Shown piece after piece: positions 40,216 to 48,166 of a DNA stretch of 64,000 nucleotides. Below the pieces are notes generated by a model that saw only the letters and a list, made by a program, of their open reading frames with translations, made no database searches and was not told the origin of the DNA. A program made the position numbers and the translations under genes. The DNA comes from Streptomyces sp. 1331.2 (lineage in GTDB: Bacteria > Actinomycetota > Actinomycetes > Streptomycetales > Streptomycetaceae). The DNA lies in assembly GCF_900199205.1 (NCBI RefSeq), contig NZ_OBMJ01000001.1, forward strand, positions 4,777,001 through 4,841,000, read 5' to 3'. Each line of letters starts with the position of its first letter. Position 1 is the first letter of the stretch.

Positions 40216-41934
40216 CTACGCGAGGAGGCGGGCTGGGAGGTACGGGGAGTCGACGTGGATGGTCCAGCCTCGGCGGCGGGCGTGGCAGGCGAGGGCGAGG
40301 ATTTCGAGGTTGAGTGCGGCGTCGGAGTCGGTGGCGCGGTCGGCGACGGAGTGGTGGTCGCGGTGGGCTTCGAGGGCGTCGACCAGTGCCAGGTTGAAGC
40401 TGGTCTCGTCGCCCTCGACCAGCTGGGAGAAGAGGACGACGGGCGGCGGGGCGAACCCCCAGTCCTCGGCCCGCTTGAGGTCGCGCAGGGCCTGTTCGGT
40501 GGCCGGGAGCGGGTCGACGCCCCGGAAGTAGTCGTGCAGGGCGACGCGGTAGGAGGCGAACGCGGAGCGGTCGGCGGTGGAGTGGGTGGGGCCCGCGAGG
40601 ACGATCGGGGCGAGGTCCTCGCGGGCACCGCTGATCAGGGCGAGTTCGAGGGCGAGCTGCCAGTGCCCGGGCCCGGTGTCCTCGCCCCGGGTGGCGGGGT
40701 AGCGGACCGTACGGCCGTCGATGGTGACCTCGGCCTCGGTGCCGGGCTCGGCGAGGGCGGTGCGGAACAGCGCGGCGCCCAGCTGGGAGGCCAGGCGCAG
40801 GCCGGCGAGCTGGGTGTCGGTGACGTCGGCGGACTGGGATGCGCGGGCCTGGAACAGGAGCGCCTGCTTGCTCAGGGCGCGGGCGAGGCGGGAAACGGTG
40901 TGGCGGTCGTCGGGCCCGGGGTTGACGGCCTCCCGGGTGGCCCGCTCGTACAGCGCCTCGCTGTCGGGGTGGATCGGGAGGGCCGGGGTGGGCCGGTCGA
41001 CGTGGAAGGGCCCGGCGGCGAGCCGGGCGGCGGCCTCGGGGAGCCGGTCGCGGCCGAGCGCGGCGACGCGGGGGCCGGAGGTCGGGAAGCCGGTGATCAC
41101 GGTGCGCGGCAGGTAGTCGGTGTCGACGGCGGGGAGCCAGCCGTGGGTGCGGTGGGCGAGCGCGGCGAGGGCGAGGGGGAGCAGCGGGAGGAGGCTGCGG
41201 GGGAGGGCGCCGCCGGTGCGGTCGAGGAGGGAGTGCAGCCCGGTGTCGAAGGCTTCGCGGTCCTCGGCGGCGAGGGCGCGCAGGGTGTGCAGCGCCAGGG
41301 TGGCTTCGCTGTCCCGGTCCTCGATCTGCTCCAGTGCGGTGTCGATGGCGGCGAGCCGCTGTTCGGGGGTGTCGGCGGCGGGTGCGTCCTCGGCGTCTCC
41401 GTCGCGGGTGTCGCCGAAGAGGTGCGCCATGAAGCCGTTGGCGAGTTGGGCGGCGGAGTAGCCGCCGCCGGCGGGCATGGCCTGCCAGGTGAAGGCGAAG
41501 GCCTCGCCGTGCCGGGAGACCTTGTCGGAGAGGATCGCCAGGCAGAGCGCGTCGAGCCAGTGCTGTGGGAGGACGGTCCTTCGGCGGAAGCCCTCCTCCG
41601 CGTCGTCGGGGTCGTAGCTCATCCCGAAGTTGGGGTAGTCGAGGAAGACCTGGAAGCTGTCGTACGAGTAGTACGCGGCGAAGGAGATGGCGCCGGCGGC
41701 GGCCTCGGTGGCGTCCTTGAGGACGGCCTTGGCCTCGGGGGTGTCCAGGGCCGGGGACTCGGCGGAGAGTGCGCCGAGGTAGTCGAGGAACTCGTCGGTG
41801 ATCAGCCGCCATTCGGTGGCGGTCATCAGACCGGCGCGCGAGTAGGAGTGGACCATGCGTCCGATCCGGTTGACGAAGTCCTCGCGGGCCGTCGAAACCG
41901 CCGACTGGTCCACCTGGTGACGCTCGATCCGCAC
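40216..41934 (-). CDS. Immunity 49 (Imm49) family protein
   Basis: 572 residues. MRIERHQVDQSAVSTAREDFVNRIGRMV and EFLDYLGALSAESPALDTPEAKAVLKDATEAAAGAISFAAYYSYDSFQVFLDYPNFGMSYD match the Imm49 family, as does PAVDTDYLPRTVITGF in the middle. Imm49 proteins are predicted to protect from polymorphic toxins. No toxin gene or type VI/VII cargo lies next to it, so it is an orphan here, as is common in streptomycetes. Cytoplasmic, mostly helical. It is divergent from a serine hydrolase with a palindromic operator between. Confidence 0.8.
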   Translation of the reverse strand: MRIERHQVDQSAVSTAREDFVNRIGRMVHSYSRAGLMTATEWRLITDEFLDYLGALSAESPALDTPEAKAVLKDATEAAAGAISFAAYYSYDSFQVFLDYPNFGMSYDPDDAEEGFRRRTVLPQHWLDALCLAILSDKVSRHGEAFAFTWQAMPAGGGYSAAQLANGFMAHLFGDTRDGDAEDAPAADTPEQRLAAIDTALEQIEDRDSEATLALHTLRALAAEDREAFDTGLHSLLDRTGGALPRSLLPLLPLALAALAHRTHGWLPAVDTDYLPRTVITGFPTSGPRVAALGRDRLPEAAARLAAGPFHVDRPTPALPIHPDSEALYERATREAVNPGPDDRHTVSRLARALSKQALLFQARASQSADVTDTQLAGLRLASQLGAALFRTALAEPGTEAEVTIDGRTVRYPATRGEDTGPGHWQLALELALISGAREDLAPIVLAGPTHSTADRSAFASYRVALHDYFRGVDPLPATEQALRDLKRAEDWGFAPPPVVLFSQLVEGDETSFNLALVDALEAHRDHHSVADRATDSDAALNLEILALACHARRRGWTIHVDSPYLPARLLA

Positions 41935-42022
41935 AGCTCTGCTCCTCGTTCCCTTGCTTGGCCGCCAGCCTAGGCGCGGGGGCCGACAGCGCCCGGTGTG
42001 GGGGCGGTGGAAGGCCGCAGAG

Positions 42023-42063
42023 TTTCAAACGGTGTTTGAAATGGGTCGTGTTCGCGCTAGTGT
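42023..42063 (+). promoter_or_regulatory. Operator and promoter of the serine hydrolase gene
   Basis: TTTCAAAC-ggt-GTTTGAAA (42023-42041) is a perfect palindrome. TTTGAA (42035-42040) can serve as -35 with TAGTGT (42058-42063) as -10, spacing 17. The layout suggests repression by a TetR-like factor encoded elsewhere. Confidence 0.65.
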
Positions 42064-42206
42064 CGTGATCGGCAGCAACGGACCCAGTCGGGGGCGAAGC
42101 CCTGTATCCGTAGGCCACGGGGGAGTTGACGGTCGCTTCGGCCGGCCGCGCGGATGTCGAGTCCACCGCTGCCGCACCCGACCGTCGTGACCACGAGGGA
42201 GAACAC

Positions 42207-43721
42207 ATGACGGAAGACCTGAGCCGCGCAGTGTCCAGGGTCGTCGACCAGGAGGTGGCCAAGCTCCTGGAGCGGACGGAGCGGGACGTCGCCCGGACCG
42301 TCAACCGCGCGCTGGGCGTGCCCGAGTCGATGCCGGAGACGCCGGCCTTCGACGCCGCCCGCTGGCAGGCCCGCCTCGACGAACTGCTCACCGCGCACCG
42401 CATCCACGGCGCCACCCTGGCCGTGCTCGCCGGCGGCGAGATCCACGAACTGGCCTCCGGCATCCTGCACTCGGAGACCGGCGTCGCCGTGACCACCGAC
42501 TCCGTGTTCCAGATCGGCTCCGTCAGCAAGGGCTACACGGCAGCGATGGTGGTGTTGCTCGCCGAGGCCGGAAAGCTGGACCTCGACGCCCCGGTGGTCG
42601 ACGTCCTGCCCGAGTTCGCCGTCGCCGACGCCGAGGCGAGTCGGAGCATCACGCCGCGTCAACTCCTCAACCACACCAGCGGAATCGAGGGCGACTACGT
42701 CAACGACACCGGCCGCGGGGACGACTGCCTGGCCCGCTACATCGAGGGCGCGCGGAACGTCGGGCTGACCAACCCGCCCGGGGCGACGGTCTCGTACTCC
42801 AGCACCGCGTACAACGTCCTCGGTCGGATCGTGGAGGTCGTGACCGGCGGCACCTGGGACGCGGCACTGAAGGAGTTGCTGACCGGCCCGCTCGGCCTGG
42901 AGCACACCATGACCCTGCCGGAGGAGGTGCTGCGCTTCCGGGCCGCGATGGGGCACATGGCCGACCCGGGTGAGGAGCCGGTGCCCACCCCGCTGTGGAA
43001 CATGCTGCCCCGCTCGGCCGGCCCGTACGGCGGGATCTGCGCGACGGCGGCCGATGTCGCCCGGTTCGCCAGGCTGTTCGTGGACGGGGGTCTCGCTCCG
43101 GACGGTACGCGGGTGCTGCCGGCGGCGGTGGTCGAGGCGATGCTGAACCGCGAGGTCGAGATGCCGGACCAGTGGTTCCTGGGGGCCCACTGGGGGCTCG
43201 GCTGGGGACTGTTCGAGTGGGACGGCGTACGCGGGTTCGGTCACGACGGCAGCACGTTCGGGCAGCTGGCGTACCTGCGGGCGATGCCGGAGAAGGGCGT
43301 CGCGGTGGTGCTGCTGACGAACGGCGGGGGAGCGGCGCCCAAGGTGTTCGAGGCGCTGTGCAGGGAGCTGTCGGCGGAGTTCGCGGGCGTGACGATGCCC
43401 GGCTTCGAGCCGCCCGCGGAGCCGGTGGCGGTCGAGGTCGGGGAGTTCGTCGGGAGGTACAAGCGCGAGGGCTTCCTGATGACGATCGGGGAGGCGGAGA
43501 GCGGTGCGCTCACGCTCACGTACGAGGGGGCCGACGGCCTCGCGGGGACGTTCGACCCGCTGGTGTGGGAGCTGACGGCGGTGTCGCACACGCCGGCGAA
43601 GACGGTGTTCGCGGGGCGGAGGAACGAGAAGGACGCGTGGATACCGGTGGTGTTCTACGCGCTGGCGGACGGCAGCCGCTACGTGCACTTCGGCGTCCGG
43701 GCGACGGCGAAGGCGGCGTGA
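42207..43721 (+). CDS. Class C beta-lactamase-like serine hydrolase
   Basis: 504 residues. A helical start of about 45 residues precedes the fold. The nucleophile motif is GSVSKGYT (S105-V-S-K108), the tyrosine motif YSSTAYN (about 195-201), and FGHDGSTFGQLAYL lies at the KTG-equivalent place. There is an extra C-terminal lipocalin-like part (VEVGEFVGRYKREGFLMTIGEAESGALTLTY). Such proteins are esterases, peptidases or D-amino-acid hydrolases; beta-lactamase activity is not implied. No signal peptide is seen. GAGGGAG precedes ATG 42207. Confidence 0.88.
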   Translation: MTEDLSRAVSRVVDQEVAKLLERTERDVARTVNRALGVPESMPETPAFDAARWQARLDELLTAHRIHGATLAVLAGGEIHELASGILHSETGVAVTTDSVFQIGSVSKGYTAAMVVLLAEAGKLDLDAPVVDVLPEFAVADAEASRSITPRQLLNHTSGIEGDYVNDTGRGDDCLARYIEGARNVGLTNPPGATVSYSSTAYNVLGRIVEVVTGGTWDAALKELLTGPLGLEHTMTLPEEVLRFRAAMGHMADPGEEPVPTPLWNMLPRSAGPYGGICATAADVARFARLFVDGGLAPDGTRVLPAAVVEAMLNREVEMPDQWFLGAHWGLGWGLFEWDGVRGFGHDGSTFGQLAYLRAMPEKGVAVVLLTNGGGAAPKVFEALCRELSAEFAGVTMPGFEPPAEPVAVEVGEFVGRYKREGFLMTIGEAESGALTLTYEGADGLAGTFDPLVWELTAVSHTPAKTVFAGRRNEKDAWIPVVFYALADGSRYVHFGVRATAKAA

Positions 43722-43726
43722 GGGAA

Positions 43727-43755
43727 GGGCGGGCCGTTCGAGGAACGGCCCGCCC
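43727..43755. terminator. Bidirectional terminator between serine hydrolase and DUF397 genes
   Basis: Perfect 13-bp stem (43727-43739 with 43743-43755), 3-base loop, between converging genes. Confidence 0.75.
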
Positions 43756-43766
43756 GCCCGGTGAGG

Positions 43767-43952
43767 TCAGACGTCGAACTCCCCGGCACGGATGGCCGAG
43801 ACGAGGTCACGCCATTCGTCGGTGGTGAGTTGGGCGATGGCCTCGGGCAGAAGACTGCTGCGGACATAGACGGCGTCGGGGCCTATGGCCACCTCCGGGC
43901 AGCTTGAGCCATCGGGGCAGGCTTCCGGTCGCTTCCAGCGAAGTGTTTCCAT
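43767..43952 (-). CDS. DUF397 protein
   Basis: 61 residues: LRWKRPEACPDGSSCPEVAIGPDAVYVRSSLLPEAIAQLTTDEWRDLVSAIRAGEFD. This is the DUF397 pattern (S-x-x-[SG]-x-x-C-x-E-V-A and F/W-x-x-F/L near the end), with two cysteines. It follows the XRE/DUF5753 regulator by 4 bases. In Streptomyces such pairs belong to whiJ/abaA-type loci that influence development and antibiotics; DUF397 proteins are thought to interact with the partner regulator. Confidence 0.85.
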   Translation of the reverse strand: METLRWKRPEACPDGSSCPEVAIGPDAVYVRSSLLPEAIAQLTTDEWRDLVSAIRAGEFDV

Positions 43953-43956
43953 GGCG

Positions 43957-44808
43957 CTAGATCTCTTTCTTGATGAGCCTGATGGCATCGCGAGACTTGC
44001 TCTCGGTGAGAGCCCGCTCCGTCATCTTGTCGATGATGTGACGGTAGTTCTCCATCTGTCGCTGCTCGTGGAGGAACGCAGGACCGCCGACCGCATCGAG
44101 CTGGACGGTGTCGAGGCGAGGCACTGGGCCGTTCGCATAGACGATGCCTTGTCCCGCCCCCATGAAGCCGTTGGTGCCGAAGGTGATCACCCGAAGAGTG
44201 ACGTGGGGCAGCTCCGAGTACTCAAGCAGCTTGTCCATCTGTCGTTTTGCGGCATCACGGCCTCCGAACAGCATTCGCAGGGCCGCTTCATGGACCAACG
44301 CCGAGTACGGTTCGCCATCTTCCCGCATCAGGAAGGCGGAACGCTGGACTCGATGCTCTACACGGGCTTCCAGCAGACGTGGCGAGAGCGGCGGGTAGAG
44401 ATCTCGGAAGATGGACCGTCCGTACTCCTCGGTCTGCATGGCGCCTGGGACGTGCGAGATCTGATAGGTGCGCATTCCCTTGGAGAAGTACTCGACCTCC
44501 GCGATGTCCAGGAAGCCGACCGGTACGGAGCCTCGGTACTCCTCCCACCAACCCCTGTGGCGTTCTTCGGCCATGGCCGCGAGTGCTTCTACGAAGGCGT
44601 GATCGCTCTCCTGGTATTCGCTGGCGAGCATCCTCACCCGCTCAGCGCTGATCGGGTACTGCCCCTTCTCGATCTGGGTGATCTTCGTTCGGGCAAACCC
44701 GAACAGCGCGGCAGCGTCGGCGGTCGTGCGGCCGGCACAGTCGCGCATCTTCCGCAGCTCAGTGCCTACTCGTTCCTGCCTGGCTGACGGGGTGGTTCGT
44801 GGTGGCAT
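43957..44808 (-). CDS. XRE-family regulator with DUF5753 domain (Scr1/WhiJ-like)
   Basis: 283 residues. HTH about 15-60 (GTELRKMRDCAGRTTADAAALFGFARTKITQIEKGQYPISAERVRML), then the DUF5753 domain (GMRTYQISHVPGAMQTEEYGRSIF, RQMDKLLEYSELPHVTLRVITFGTNGFMGAGQGIVYA). ATG 44808 is chosen since it starts right before the HTH; an open frame to 44961 has no homology. It is co-directional with DUF397 and divergent from an ATPase-domain gene, the standard whiJ-like layout. It probably binds the repeats in 44821-44926. Confidence 0.88.
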   Translation of the reverse strand: MPPRTTPSARQERVGTELRKMRDCAGRTTADAAALFGFARTKITQIEKGQYPISAERVRMLASEYQESDHAFVEALAAMAEERHRGWWEEYRGSVPVGFLDIAEVEYFSKGMRTYQISHVPGAMQTEEYGRSIFRDLYPPLSPRLLEARVEHRVQRSAFLMREDGEPYSALVHEAALRMLFGGRDAAKRQMDKLLEYSELPHVTLRVITFGTNGFMGAGQGIVYANGPVPRLDTVQLDAVGGPAFLHEQRQMENYRHIIDKMTERALTESKSRDAIRLIKKEI

Positions 44809-44820
44809 GCCCCCAAGCAT

Positions 44821-44926
44821 CCATCTCGATCCCGTGAAGGGTCCAGCAATCCATCGATCGAGTGAAGGGCGGGGTAGAAGTACCCCTACATGTACCACCG
44901 ATGCCCTACAGTCGGTGATGCACCGA
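44821..44926. promoter_or_regulatory. Direct repeats and palindrome in the whiJ-like divergent promoter
   Basis: CCATC-n-GATC-nn-GTGAAGGG occurs twice, near 44821-44841 and 44851-44869, about 30 bp apart. TCGGTG-atg-CACCGA (44912-44926) is a perfect 6-bp-arm palindrome, and further ACCGATG copies surround it (44896, 44930). These are candidate operators for the DUF5753 regulator. Confidence 0.5.
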
Positions 44927-45038
44927 TCACCGATGCGGGCGTCAGTAACGCTGCCTCGCACCGCAGAGCATCCTGTCCGGACTCGCTCACGGCGACAGCC
45001 CGCTCACCTCAATCCCCCCTCATTCCAGGGAGATTCCT

Positions 45039-45401
45039 GTGCGCAACCTCAACTCCCCCTCCCTCAGCCTCTCCCGCGACGCCCTGCGCGACGGCATGAC
45101 CCGTGCGGGCTGGCCGCCCTCCTCCATCGCGGACGCCGAACTCGCCATGGTCGAGCTGATCGTCAACGCGTGGCGCCATGCGAACACGACCTCCCCGGTC
45201 GTCCTCATCCTCTTCCTCGCCAACACCCTCCGGGTCACCGTCTCCGACCGCGGCCCGGACCTCCCGGAGCAGCAGCCCCTCTCCGTCCTCGCCGAGGCCG
45301 GCCGCGGCCTCCAACTCGTCGCCGGCCTCACCCACCGATGGGGCGTCGACCCCCAGCACCTCGGCAAGACCGTCTGGTTCGAACTGGACGGTGCCGCGTG
45401 A
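45039..45401 (+). CDS. HATPase-domain (anti-sigma-factor-like) protein
   Basis: 120 residues, RsbW/HATPase_c_2 type: SIADAELAMVELIVNAWRHANTTSPVVLIL (N box), TVSDRGPDLP (G1 box) and GRGLQLVAGLTHRWGV (G2 box). It lacks a His-phosphorylation domain. In whiJ-like clusters such proteins accompany the XRE/DUF397 pair. The start is GTG 45039 with GGGAG upstream. The next small gene overlaps its stop by four bases (GTGA). Confidence 0.85.
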   Translation: MRNLNSPSLSLSRDALRDGMTRAGWPPSSIADAELAMVELIVNAWRHANTTSPVVLILFLANTLRVTVSDRGPDLPEQQPLSVLAEAGRGLQLVAGLTHRWGVDPQHLGKTVWFELDGAA

Positions 45402-45667
45402 GCGCCCACCACCCGCTCCACCCCGCCGACCCGGCCCTGCTCCACCTCACCATCCGCCAGCTCTCCGAGCTGATCATCGAACTCCGCACCGAGGGGCGCG
45501 AGTTCGGCCTCCTCTGGCCCTCCGCCGCCCCGGGCGAGACCAACCTCCACGGCCTGCGCCTCATCAACCTCGGCAACATCCCGGCCAGCACCCTGATCAA
45601 CCTCCTCGCGCTCCTCCGCGAGTACAAGCGCAACCGGGACACCCACCACCGATGCTCGGACTGCTGA
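45398..45667 (+). CDS. Small conserved protein of the whiJ-like cluster
   Basis: 89 residues: LHPADPALLHLTIRQLSELIIELRTEGREFGLLWPSAAPGETNLHGLRLINLGNIPASTLINLLALLREYKRNRDTHHRCSDC. (shown in part: helical start, then LRLINLGNIPASTLINLL and a C-terminal HHRCSDC). No known domain. Translationally coupled to the ATPase gene. The terminal HHxCxxC may bind a metal. Function unknown; the context suggests a role with the regulator cluster. Confidence 0.65.
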   Translation: MSAHHPLHPADPALLHLTIRQLSELIIELRTEGREFGLLWPSAAPGETNLHGLRLINLGNIPASTLINLLALLREYKRNRDTHHRCSDC

Positions 45668-45747
45668 CCCTCAACCTCGCGGCTGCTCTCCTCGGCGCCC
45701 TCTGCGAAGTCCGCACTCGCCACCTCCGCACCGCCACCCTCGCCTGA
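45652..45747 (+). CDS. Possible 31-residue membrane peptide
   Basis: ATG 45652 overlaps the end of the previous gene and opens a frame with a hydrophobic start (MLGLLTLNLAAALLGALCEV) and a basic tail (RTRHLRTATLA). It would be coupled to the previous gene, but there is no independent support. It may be chance. Confidence 0.25.
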   Translation: MLGLLTLNLAAALLGALCEVRTRHLRTATLA

Positions 45748-45919
45748 CCGCACAACGGGCCCCCGCGCACCGTCTCCCGGAACGGCGTCGAAGCCGCCCA
45801 TCGGTGGTGGCCCGCCGATGACCGCCCCGGGCCCACACGACTGGGCCTGACCGTCATGCCGGACGGTCACTGGGCGTGGCTCGACGACCCGGCCGACTGC
45901 TGGCGCATGCCCTGACGGC

Positions 45920-45970
45920 AGGCCCGCCGCACAGGAAGTCGGATCGGCCGACTTCCTGTGCGGCGGGCCT
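45920..45970. terminator. Large hairpin with type B palindrome core
   Basis: A perfect 23-bp stem (45920-45942 with 45948-45970), 5-base loop. The inner part CACAGGAAGTCGG and its complement repeats the type B palindrome of the 39.8-40.1 kb array. It lies between the whiJ-like cluster and a converging NmrA-like gene, so it can end both transcripts. The rest of 45748-46074 shows only a startless frame. Confidence 0.8.
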
Positions 45971-46074
45971 CGGCTCCGTAGTCGCCGGCCGAGTGGCAGC
46001 CGGAGCCCCGTCTGTTCGACCCGCCCGCCCGGCTTCCGGGTGGGCGGGTCCTGCCGTGGGCAGGTGCTATCCGC

Positions 46075-46926
46075 CTACCGGAACGCGGGCAGGTTGCGCT
46101 CGACCCAGGCCCGGAACGGTGCGGCCGGGCGCCGCAGCACCGTCTCCACGTCGGCGCTGACCGCCACTTCGGTGGGGAGCGGGGCACCGAGGATGCCGAA
46201 GGTGCCGGTGGCGACCTCCGCCGGCATGAACTGCGCGAGGTGGCCGTGGGCCTGCTCGCGGGACAGCTCCACGAAGACCAGCTCCTCGCCCAGGGCCTCG
46301 GCGAGCACCGCGGCCTGTTCGCGCGGGCTGATCGGCTCGGGCCCGGTCAGCTCGTACGCACGGCCCGCGTGTCCGTCCTCGCGCAGTACGGCCGCCGCGA
46401 CCGCCGCGATGTCCGCCGGGTCGACGACGGGCAGGGCCACGTCGCCGAACGGGGCGAAGACCGTGCGCTTGGTGCGGACCGTCTCGGCCCAGGCGAAGGC
46501 GTTGGAGGCGAAGCCGCCGGGTCGCAGGATGGTGGTTTCCAGTCCGGACGTGCGGACGGCCGCCTCGAACGCGCGCAGCCGGGCGTGCGACGGGGCGTCC
46601 GGCCTGGTGGCGCTGATCTGCGAGGACACCAGGACGATCCGTTCGACGCCACCGGCGTCCGCGACGGCTTCCAGCAGGGCGTCCGGGCTCTCGCCCCGGG
46701 TGTTGAGCTCGCCGCCCAGCAGAAGGAACAGCGCCCGGGCCCCGTCGAGGGCGGGTCGCAGGCTCGCGGCGTCGCCGACGTCCCCCTGGGCCCATCGGAC
46801 CCCGGCGGCGCCGGGCTGCGCGGGCCGGGCCTGCCGCGACACCGCAACCACCTCTTCGCCCTGTGCGGCCAGCAGCTCCACCAGTGTCCGTCCGATGTTT
46901 CCGGTGGCGCCCGTCACTGTGATCAT
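46075..46926 (-). CDS. NmrA-like NAD(P)-binding protein
   Basis: 283 residues. Rossmann motif ITVTGATGNIGRTLVELL (G-x-x-G-x-x-G), then GVRWAQGDVGDAASLRPALDGARALFLLL, IVLVSSQISAT and TTILRPGGFASNAFAWAETV. The catalytic Tyr-x-x-x-Lys of normal SDRs is absent, as in NmrA/HSCARG redox sensors and atypical quinone reductases. GGGAGGGG precedes the ATG. It is divergent from a TetR gene with two operator-like palindromes between; regulation by that TetR is likely. Confidence 0.85.
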   Translation of the reverse strand: MITVTGATGNIGRTLVELLAAQGEEVVAVSRQARPAQPGAAGVRWAQGDVGDAASLRPALDGARALFLLLGGELNTRGESPDALLEAVADAGGVERIVLVSSQISATRPDAPSHARLRAFEAAVRTSGLETTILRPGGFASNAFAWAETVRTKRTVFAPFGDVALPVVDPADIAAVAAAVLREDGHAGRAYELTGPEPISPREQAAVLAEALGEELVFVELSREQAHGHLAQFMPAEVATGTFGILGAPLPTEVAVSADVETVLRRPAAPFRAWVERNLPAFR

Positions 46927-46958
46927 CGCGATCCCCTCCCATGGTCCCGTGAGAACAA

Positions 46959-47036
46959 CTGAGTTAGTTGGCTGACTCAGATGGACCGTAGCACGCACCC
47001 ACCGGCGGTTGTCTATAGTCAGTCGGGTGACTGACT
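46959..47036. promoter_or_regulatory. Two TetR-type operators between nmrA-like and tetR genes
   Basis: CTGAGT...ACTCAG (46959-46980) is an imperfect 22-bp palindrome near the nmrA-like gene. AGTCAGTC-gggt-GACTGACT (47017-47036) is a perfect 8-bp-arm palindrome over the -10 (TATAGT, 47014-47019) and start of tetR. Both share the CTGACT core, so one regulator could control both genes. Confidence 0.7.
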
Positions 47037-47626
47037 CAGTGGATCGGCGGGTACGCGCCTCGCAGAAGCGCCGACGGCTCTCGGCCGCCGCGGCCCGTGT
47101 CCTGCACGAGCAGGGGGTCGAGCGAACGACCCTCGCCGACATCGCGCGCGAGGCTGACGTCCCCGTCGGGAACGTCTACTACTACTTCAAGACCAAGGAC
47201 GAGCTGGTCCGCGCCGCGCTCTCCGAACACGGCGCTTACCTGGACGAACTCACGGGCGGACTGGAGCAGTTGGCCGATCCGCGGGACCGCCTCAAGGCAC
47301 TGGTCCAGGCCTGGATCGACCAGCGCGACCTCGCCGCCCGGTTCGGCTGCCCGACCGGCACCCTCGCCGTCGAGCTCGACAAGCGCGCCGACGGGGACCT
47401 CGACGTGGAGGCAGGTGCGATGCTCCGGCGGCTGCTCGACTGGGCCGCAGGCCAGTTCCGCGAGCTGGGCCTGCCCGACCCGGACGGCCTGGCCCTCACC
47501 CTCGTCGCCGGGTACCAGGGCATGTCCCTCCTGGCCAACGCCCTGCGCGACCCGGACGTCATGACCCGCGAGGGTGCCCGCCTGCTGCGCTGGCTCGACT
47601 CGCTGGAGGCTGTGGACCCGGCCTAG
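47027..47626 (+). CDS. TetR-family repressor
   Basis: 199 residues from GTG 47027. HTH: RRRLSAAAARVLHEQGVERTTLADIAREADVPVGNVYYYFKTKDELVRAALSEH. The ligand domain (RFGCPTGTLAVELDKRADGDLDVEAGAMLRRLLDWAAGQFRELG) is of the type often paired with NmrA or reductase genes. TATAGT ends 7 bases before the GTG, so the mRNA is leaderless and its start lies inside a palindrome, which fits self-repression. Just after its stop begins a truncated phosphatase gene. Confidence 0.9.
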   Translation: MTDSVDRRVRASQKRRRLSAAAARVLHEQGVERTTLADIAREADVPVGNVYYYFKTKDELVRAALSEHGAYLDELTGGLEQLADPRDRLKALVQAWIDQRDLAARFGCPTGTLAVELDKRADGDLDVEAGAMLRRLLDWAAGQFRELGLPDPDGLALTLVAGYQGMSLLANALRDPDVMTREGARLLRWLDSLEAVDPA

Positions 47627-47645
47627 CAGCCATCTCGTTCGTCGT

Positions 47646-48092
47646 CTGGTTTCGGTGTTCAGCAGCCCGCTGATCCGTGCGATGCGGACGGCTGAGCTTG
47701 CGGGTCTCACCGGTGTCCAGCCCGACCCGGACCTGGTGGAGTGGGACTACGGCGGCTACGAGGGCCTGACCGCCGAGCAGATCCAGGAGTCCAGGCCGGG
47801 TTGGGACCTTTGGCGGGACGGCGTCGTTGCCGGCGGTACCGACCGTCCTGGTGAGCAGCTCCAGCAGGTCGCCGCGCGTACGGATGCGGTGCTGGACCGC
47901 ATCCGGCCGTTGCTCGGCGAGGGCGATGTCGCCGTGGTCGCTCACGGCCATCTGGCGCGTGTGCTCACCGTGCGGTGGCTCGGGCTCGATGCGTCCGCAG
48001 CCTGCCTGCTCGGCCATCCGCATCCGGGCACGCTCAGCTTCCTGGCCGTCGAGCACGGGCAGCCCGTCATCTCGGCCTGGAACGTCCCGTAG
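47646..48092 (+). pseudogene. 5'-truncated histidine phosphatase gene
   Basis: The frame reads VFSSPLIRAMRTAEL, then DLVEWDYGGYEGLT, ESRPGWDLWRDGV, VAVVAHGHLARVLTVRWLGL and GTLSFLAVEHGQPVISAWN, a phosphoglycerate-mutase-like (histidine phosphatase) protein. The N-terminal RHG(E/Q)T motif with the phospho-accepting histidine is missing, and the sequence begins 20 bases after the tetR stop. The active protein cannot be made from this frame. A deletion that joined it to tetR is inferred. Confidence 0.75.
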
Positions 48093-48166
48093 CGGCAGAC
48101 CGTCGTCACGTCCGCCGCGGCCCCGCCCGCCGCCTGCCGGAAGTCCGCCGTCTACCGGAAGCCCGT

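Noticed and set aside
39365..42529. Very long minus-strand frame (over 1000 codons) across padR, the palindrome array and Imm49
   Set aside because: Low-complexity Arg/Pro/Ala composition in a frame different from the recognised proteins; a product of GC skew. The repeated KSARPTS / KYADRST peptides in it are only translations of the palindromes.
45748..45915. Frame reading VSRNGVEAAHRWWPADD, then LTVMPDGHWAWLDDPADCWRMP before a stop
   Set aside because: The peptide looks protein-like, but no start codon opens it at a sensible place and it directly follows a stop in the same frame. Possibly a decayed gene; not supportable.
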